Of a stretch of 8,326 nucleotides of DNA, positions 6,186 through 8,326 are shown one piece after another. The DNA is from an uncultured Parabacteroides sp. (lineage in GTDB: Bacteria > Bacteroidota > Bacteroidia > Bacteroidales > Tannerellaceae). The stretch spans positions 1 to 8,326 of the forward strand of contig CALBYC010000189.1 in assembly GCA_937890135.1 (NCBI GenBank), in the 5' to 3' direction. The position numbers and the translations under genes are program-made. Under the pieces are notes generated by a model. The model was not told the origin of the DNA, made no database searches, and saw only the letters and a program-made list of their open reading frames with translations. Position 1 is the stretch's first letter. Each line of letters starts with the position of its first letter.

Positions 6186-7772
6186 ATGAAAACTAAATAT
6201 ATTTTATGCTGTGCGTTAGGACTGACACTGATGTCCACCTCATGCAACGATTTCCTTCAGGAAGACCCCAAAGGGCAATTGACCCCGAACACATTTTTCT
6301 CCACGCAGGACGAACTGGACATGGCCACATACGCCCTGTACCAGAAAATCTGTTACTTGCAAAACAATACCAACCCGACCATCCCCGGATGGCAAGGCGA
6401 CGACTTGACAACCAACCCGGGCAGCAACAAGCAGGCTTATGCCGAAGTGGACGCATTCCGGTCTACCGACACCAACAAGGGCGTGGAAGCCGCTTGGTCT
6501 ACTTCCTACACGGCCATCAAGGCTGCCAATTACATTATCCTGAACTGCGAGAAGACCCCTACCACGCAGGATGAAATCAACATCGCAATGGGGCAGGCCA
6601 AGTATTGGCGCGCAGTCAACTACTTCATGCTTGTCCGCCGTTGGGGCAAAGTGCCTTTGGTATTGGACACGGAAGTAAATTACGACCGTGCCCTCGCAAG
6701 CGAGGAAGAGGTCTATAACCAGATTGTAAGCGACCTGAAAGATTGCGTTTCCATTCTCCCGACAAGCTATTCCACTTCGCCCCGGAGCTTCGAAGGAGCG
6801 AATGTCTACATCACAAAGCAAGCAGCTCAGGCCACATTGGCGGCCGTTTACATGGCGATGGCAGGATGGCCTTTGAACCAAAGCCAATATTACGCTTCAG
6901 CCGCCGAACAAGCTAAAGCCGTCATCGATGGCGTGAACGCCGGCACGTACGAGTACATCCTCGAACCCGAGTACAAACATGTGTACGCACCGAGCCACAA
7001 CTACACAAACGAGACCGTCGTGGGCATCAGCTACAACCGTTCATTCACTTGGGACGGCGACTCTCAGATGACCGACTCCCATTTGTTCGAATCGCTGGGC
7101 GGCTGGGGCGACGGCTGGGGGGAAATCAAATATTGGAAAGAGTTCCCGGAAGGTCCCCGCAAAGACGCGACATACAATCCCAAGATTCTTGCCGGAAACA
7201 AAGCCGGAGGCGAATTATTGGACTGGTGGGACCCTACCATCCCCGAACAGCACCCGATGTTCTGCGCCTTCACCATTGCCGAGGATGGCGGTGACTATGA
7301 CTACACGAAACCAGCCAATACCTCTTGGATGACCAACAGCCATCGCCACCGTTTAATCCGTTATTCCGAAGTGCTGCTGTGGTATGCCGAAGCGCAAGCA
7401 CGTGCTGAAGGAACTCCGAACGCAATGGCTTACGATTGCGTCAACCGCGTGCGCGAACGTGCCGGCCTGGACAATCTTCCGGCAGGCATGAACGGCACGA
7501 CATTCGCAGATGCCGTCATGAAAGAACACGGATATGAAGTAGCCGGTTATTGGGTCGCACTGGTTACCCGCCGCGACGACTTGCTCCGCATGGACAAGCT
7601 GCAGGAAGTGTTCGAAATCCGCAAGGCCAACGCTCCCGTCGAAGTCGCTCCGGGCGTGATGAAGAAAGAGACGATCGAGATTCCTGCCAGCCAGTCATGG
7701 CAAGGTGAAAGATCCATCTATCTGCCTTATCCATCGACCGACAAGCAGTACAATCCGAACTTGACAAGATAA
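6186..7772 (+). CDS. susD: SusD/RagB-family surface glycan-binding lipoprotein
   Basis: This 528-residue lipoprotein is predicted to be exported to the cell surface, where it forms the lid over the SusC barrel and binds the ligand. A lipoprotein signal peptide ends at the acylated Cys20 (LGLTLMSTSC), followed by the typical mature start NDFLQEDPKGQLTPNTFF. The N-terminal SusD-like region with TPR-type helices covers about 22-230 (AKYWRAVNYFMLVRRWGKVP; AQATLAAVYMAMAGWP). The C-terminal SusD/RagB domain covers about 280-528. It contains the family hallmark IRYSEVLLWYAEAQARAEG (391-409) followed by CVNRVRERAGL, and the late RRDDLLRM segment. A glycine/tryptophan-rich stretch at 304-318 and aromatic residues nearby could contribute to sugar stacking, which is inference. 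The gene starts 26 bp after susC and is surely co-transcribed with it. The start choice is fixed by the signal peptide. The ligand cannot be predicted from sequence alone. Confidence 0.95.
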   Translation: MKTKYILCCALGLTLMSTSCNDFLQEDPKGQLTPNTFFSTQDELDMATYALYQKICYLQNNTNPTIPGWQGDDLTTNPGSNKQAYAEVDAFRSTDTNKGVEAAWSTSYTAIKAANYIILNCEKTPTTQDEINIAMGQAKYWRAVNYFMLVRRWGKVPLVLDTEVNYDRALASEEEVYNQIVSDLKDCVSILPTSYSTSPRSFEGANVYITKQAAQATLAAVYMAMAGWPLNQSQYYASAAEQAKAVIDGVNAGTYEYILEPEYKHVYAPSHNYTNETVVGISYNRSFTWDGDSQMTDSHLFESLGGWGDGWGEIKYWKEFPEGPRKDATYNPKILAGNKAGGELLDWWDPTIPEQHPMFCAFTIAEDGGDYDYTKPANTSWMTNSHRHRLIRYSEVLLWYAEAQARAEGTPNAMAYDCVNRVRERAGLDNLPAGMNGTTFADAVMKEHGYEVAGYWVALVTRRDDLLRMDKLQEVFEIRKANAPVEVAPGVMKKETIEIPASQSWQGERSIYLPYPSTDKQYNPNLTR

Positions 7773-7792
7773 TCAAGGATACAAACATCAAA

Positions 7793-7834
7793 ACAGGGCA
7801 AAGGCGGACAACTTGCCTTTGTCCCGTCATTTTT
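7793..7834 (+). terminator. Terminator-like hairpin between susD and the DUF5107 gene
   Basis: Positions 7793-7805 (ACAGGGCAAAGGC) pair with 7815-7827 (GCCTTTGTCCCGT) with one A-C mismatch and one G-T wobble, leaving a 9-base loop. CA and five T (7830-7834) follow. It lies in the 85-base gap after susD and ends 23 bases before the next start codon. No clear -7 promoter box follows, so a leaky terminator or mRNA-stabilising hairpin that keeps susCD transcript above downstream genes is more likely than an operon end. Confidence 0.65.
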
Positions 7835-7857
7835 AACTATTATAAATCAAATAGCCT

Positions 7858-8326
7858 ATGAAAACAAAAATGTTGGCTTCCCTACTGGCCGCTGTTGCCA
7901 TTCCCGCTTGGGGACAAGTAAAGATGGAAGCCGTAACGGAGAAAATCCCGACCTACCAGATAGGCAGTCCGGAAGAAGACCCTGTCTTTTTCACCGGCCG
8001 TGTCTATCAAGGCGCAGAAGGATATATCTATCCGTATCCCCTGTATGACGTGTTGACCGAGAATGTAGTGGACCAGCCCTACAATGTCTTGAAACTGGGC
8101 AACGAGTATGTCAACATCGCCGTGCTTCCCGAAATAGGAGGACGAATCTTTTCAGCAACGGACAAGACCAACGATTACCACTTCTTTTACACCCAGACGG
8201 GCATAAAGCCGGCTTTGATCGGCATGCTGGGGGCGTGGCTGTCCGGTGGCGTGGAATGGAATATTCCCGACCATCACCGGGCGACAACTTATCTACCGAC
8301 AAACTGGACCATGAAAGAGAACAAGG
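7858..8326 (+). CDS. Secreted DUF5107-domain protein, 5' portion (cut by window end)
   Basis: The frame stays open to the window edge; 156 residues are visible. An N-terminal signal peptide (MKTKMLASLLAAVAIPAWGQ) with small residues near 17-19 indicates export to the periplasm or beyond, with no lipobox Cys. The mature part matches my recollection of the DUF5107 family, often annotated as tetratricopeptide-repeat proteins because TPRs follow further along. Key stretches are YPYPLYDVLTENVVDQPYN (58-76), NEYVNIAVLPEIGGRIFSAT (82-101), and GMLGAWLSGGVEWNIPDHHR (122-141). The order 'conserved P, GGRIF, then D and acidic/His motifs' is reminiscent of the galactose-mutarotase-like fold seen in aldose epimerases and several carbohydrate-active enzymes; this is inference, and no catalytic activity is claimed. 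It sits directly behind susCD on the same strand, suggesting a role with the same ligand. The start at 7858 is fixed by the signal peptide; no Shine-Dalgarno is evident. The usual full length is several times what is visible. Confidence 0.85.
   Translation, partial: MKTKMLASLLAAVAIPAWGQVKMEAVTEKIPTYQIGSPEEDPVFFTGRVYQGAEGYIYPYPLYDVLTENVVDQPYNVLKLGNEYVNIAVLPEIGGRIFSATDKTNDYHFFYTQTGIKPALIGMLGAWLSGGVEWNIPDHHRATTYLPTNWTMKENK

Noticed and set aside
6240..6887. Minus-strand open frame of 215 codons opposite susD
   Set aside because: It overlaps a well-supported SusD gene and has the odd composition of a coding shadow.
1..8326. Search for CRISPR arrays, insertion sequences, tRNA/rRNA genes, attachment sites or phage/defence genes
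   Set aside because: No regularly spaced repeats, transposase-like proteins, tRNA-like cloverleafs or target duplications were seen by eye; the gene content is biosynthetic plus a Sus-like locus.

Overview
The window looks like a chromosomal segment of a member of the Bacteroidota, most likely order Bacteroidales. The evidence is a SusC/SusD pair, weak or absent Shine-Dalgarno sequences, AT-rich leaders ahead of more GC-rich genes, and matches to the Bacteroidetes -7 promoter element (TAnnTTTG). No RNA genes, CRISPR arrays, insertion sequences or phage genes were seen. Genus and species cannot be settled by reading alone.

Left part (1-1868): the distal end of a leucine/branched-chain biosynthesis operon. 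It holds the 3' portion of a LeuA/CimA-family acyltransferase with its LeuA allosteric domain. A complete leuB follows after 22 bp, and a strong intrinsic terminator closes the unit.

Middle (about 1900-2855): a single-gene unit. A Bacteroidetes-type -7 box precedes a CvfB/YitL-like RNA-binding protein (tandem S1-like domains plus a winged helix), and a second strong terminator hairpin ends it.

Right part (2856-8326): the start of a Sus-like nutrient-acquisition locus (a probable polysaccharide utilisation locus). A roughly 250-base AT-rich leader carries a candidate promoter and two inverted repeats. It is followed by susC (TonB-dependent outer-membrane transporter, no STN domain), susD (surface glycan-binding lipoprotein), a terminator-like hairpin, and the 5' part of a secreted DUF5107-family protein cut by the window end. 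SusD should capture a glycan at the cell surface and SusC should import it into the periplasm. The exported DUF5107 protein probably acts on or binds the same ligand, but its function is not established. No glycoside hydrolase and no dedicated regulator lie inside the window, so the substrate cannot be assigned. The best leads are the DUF5107 protein, the 23-bp palindrome upstream of susC, and the hairpin that may lower expression after susD.
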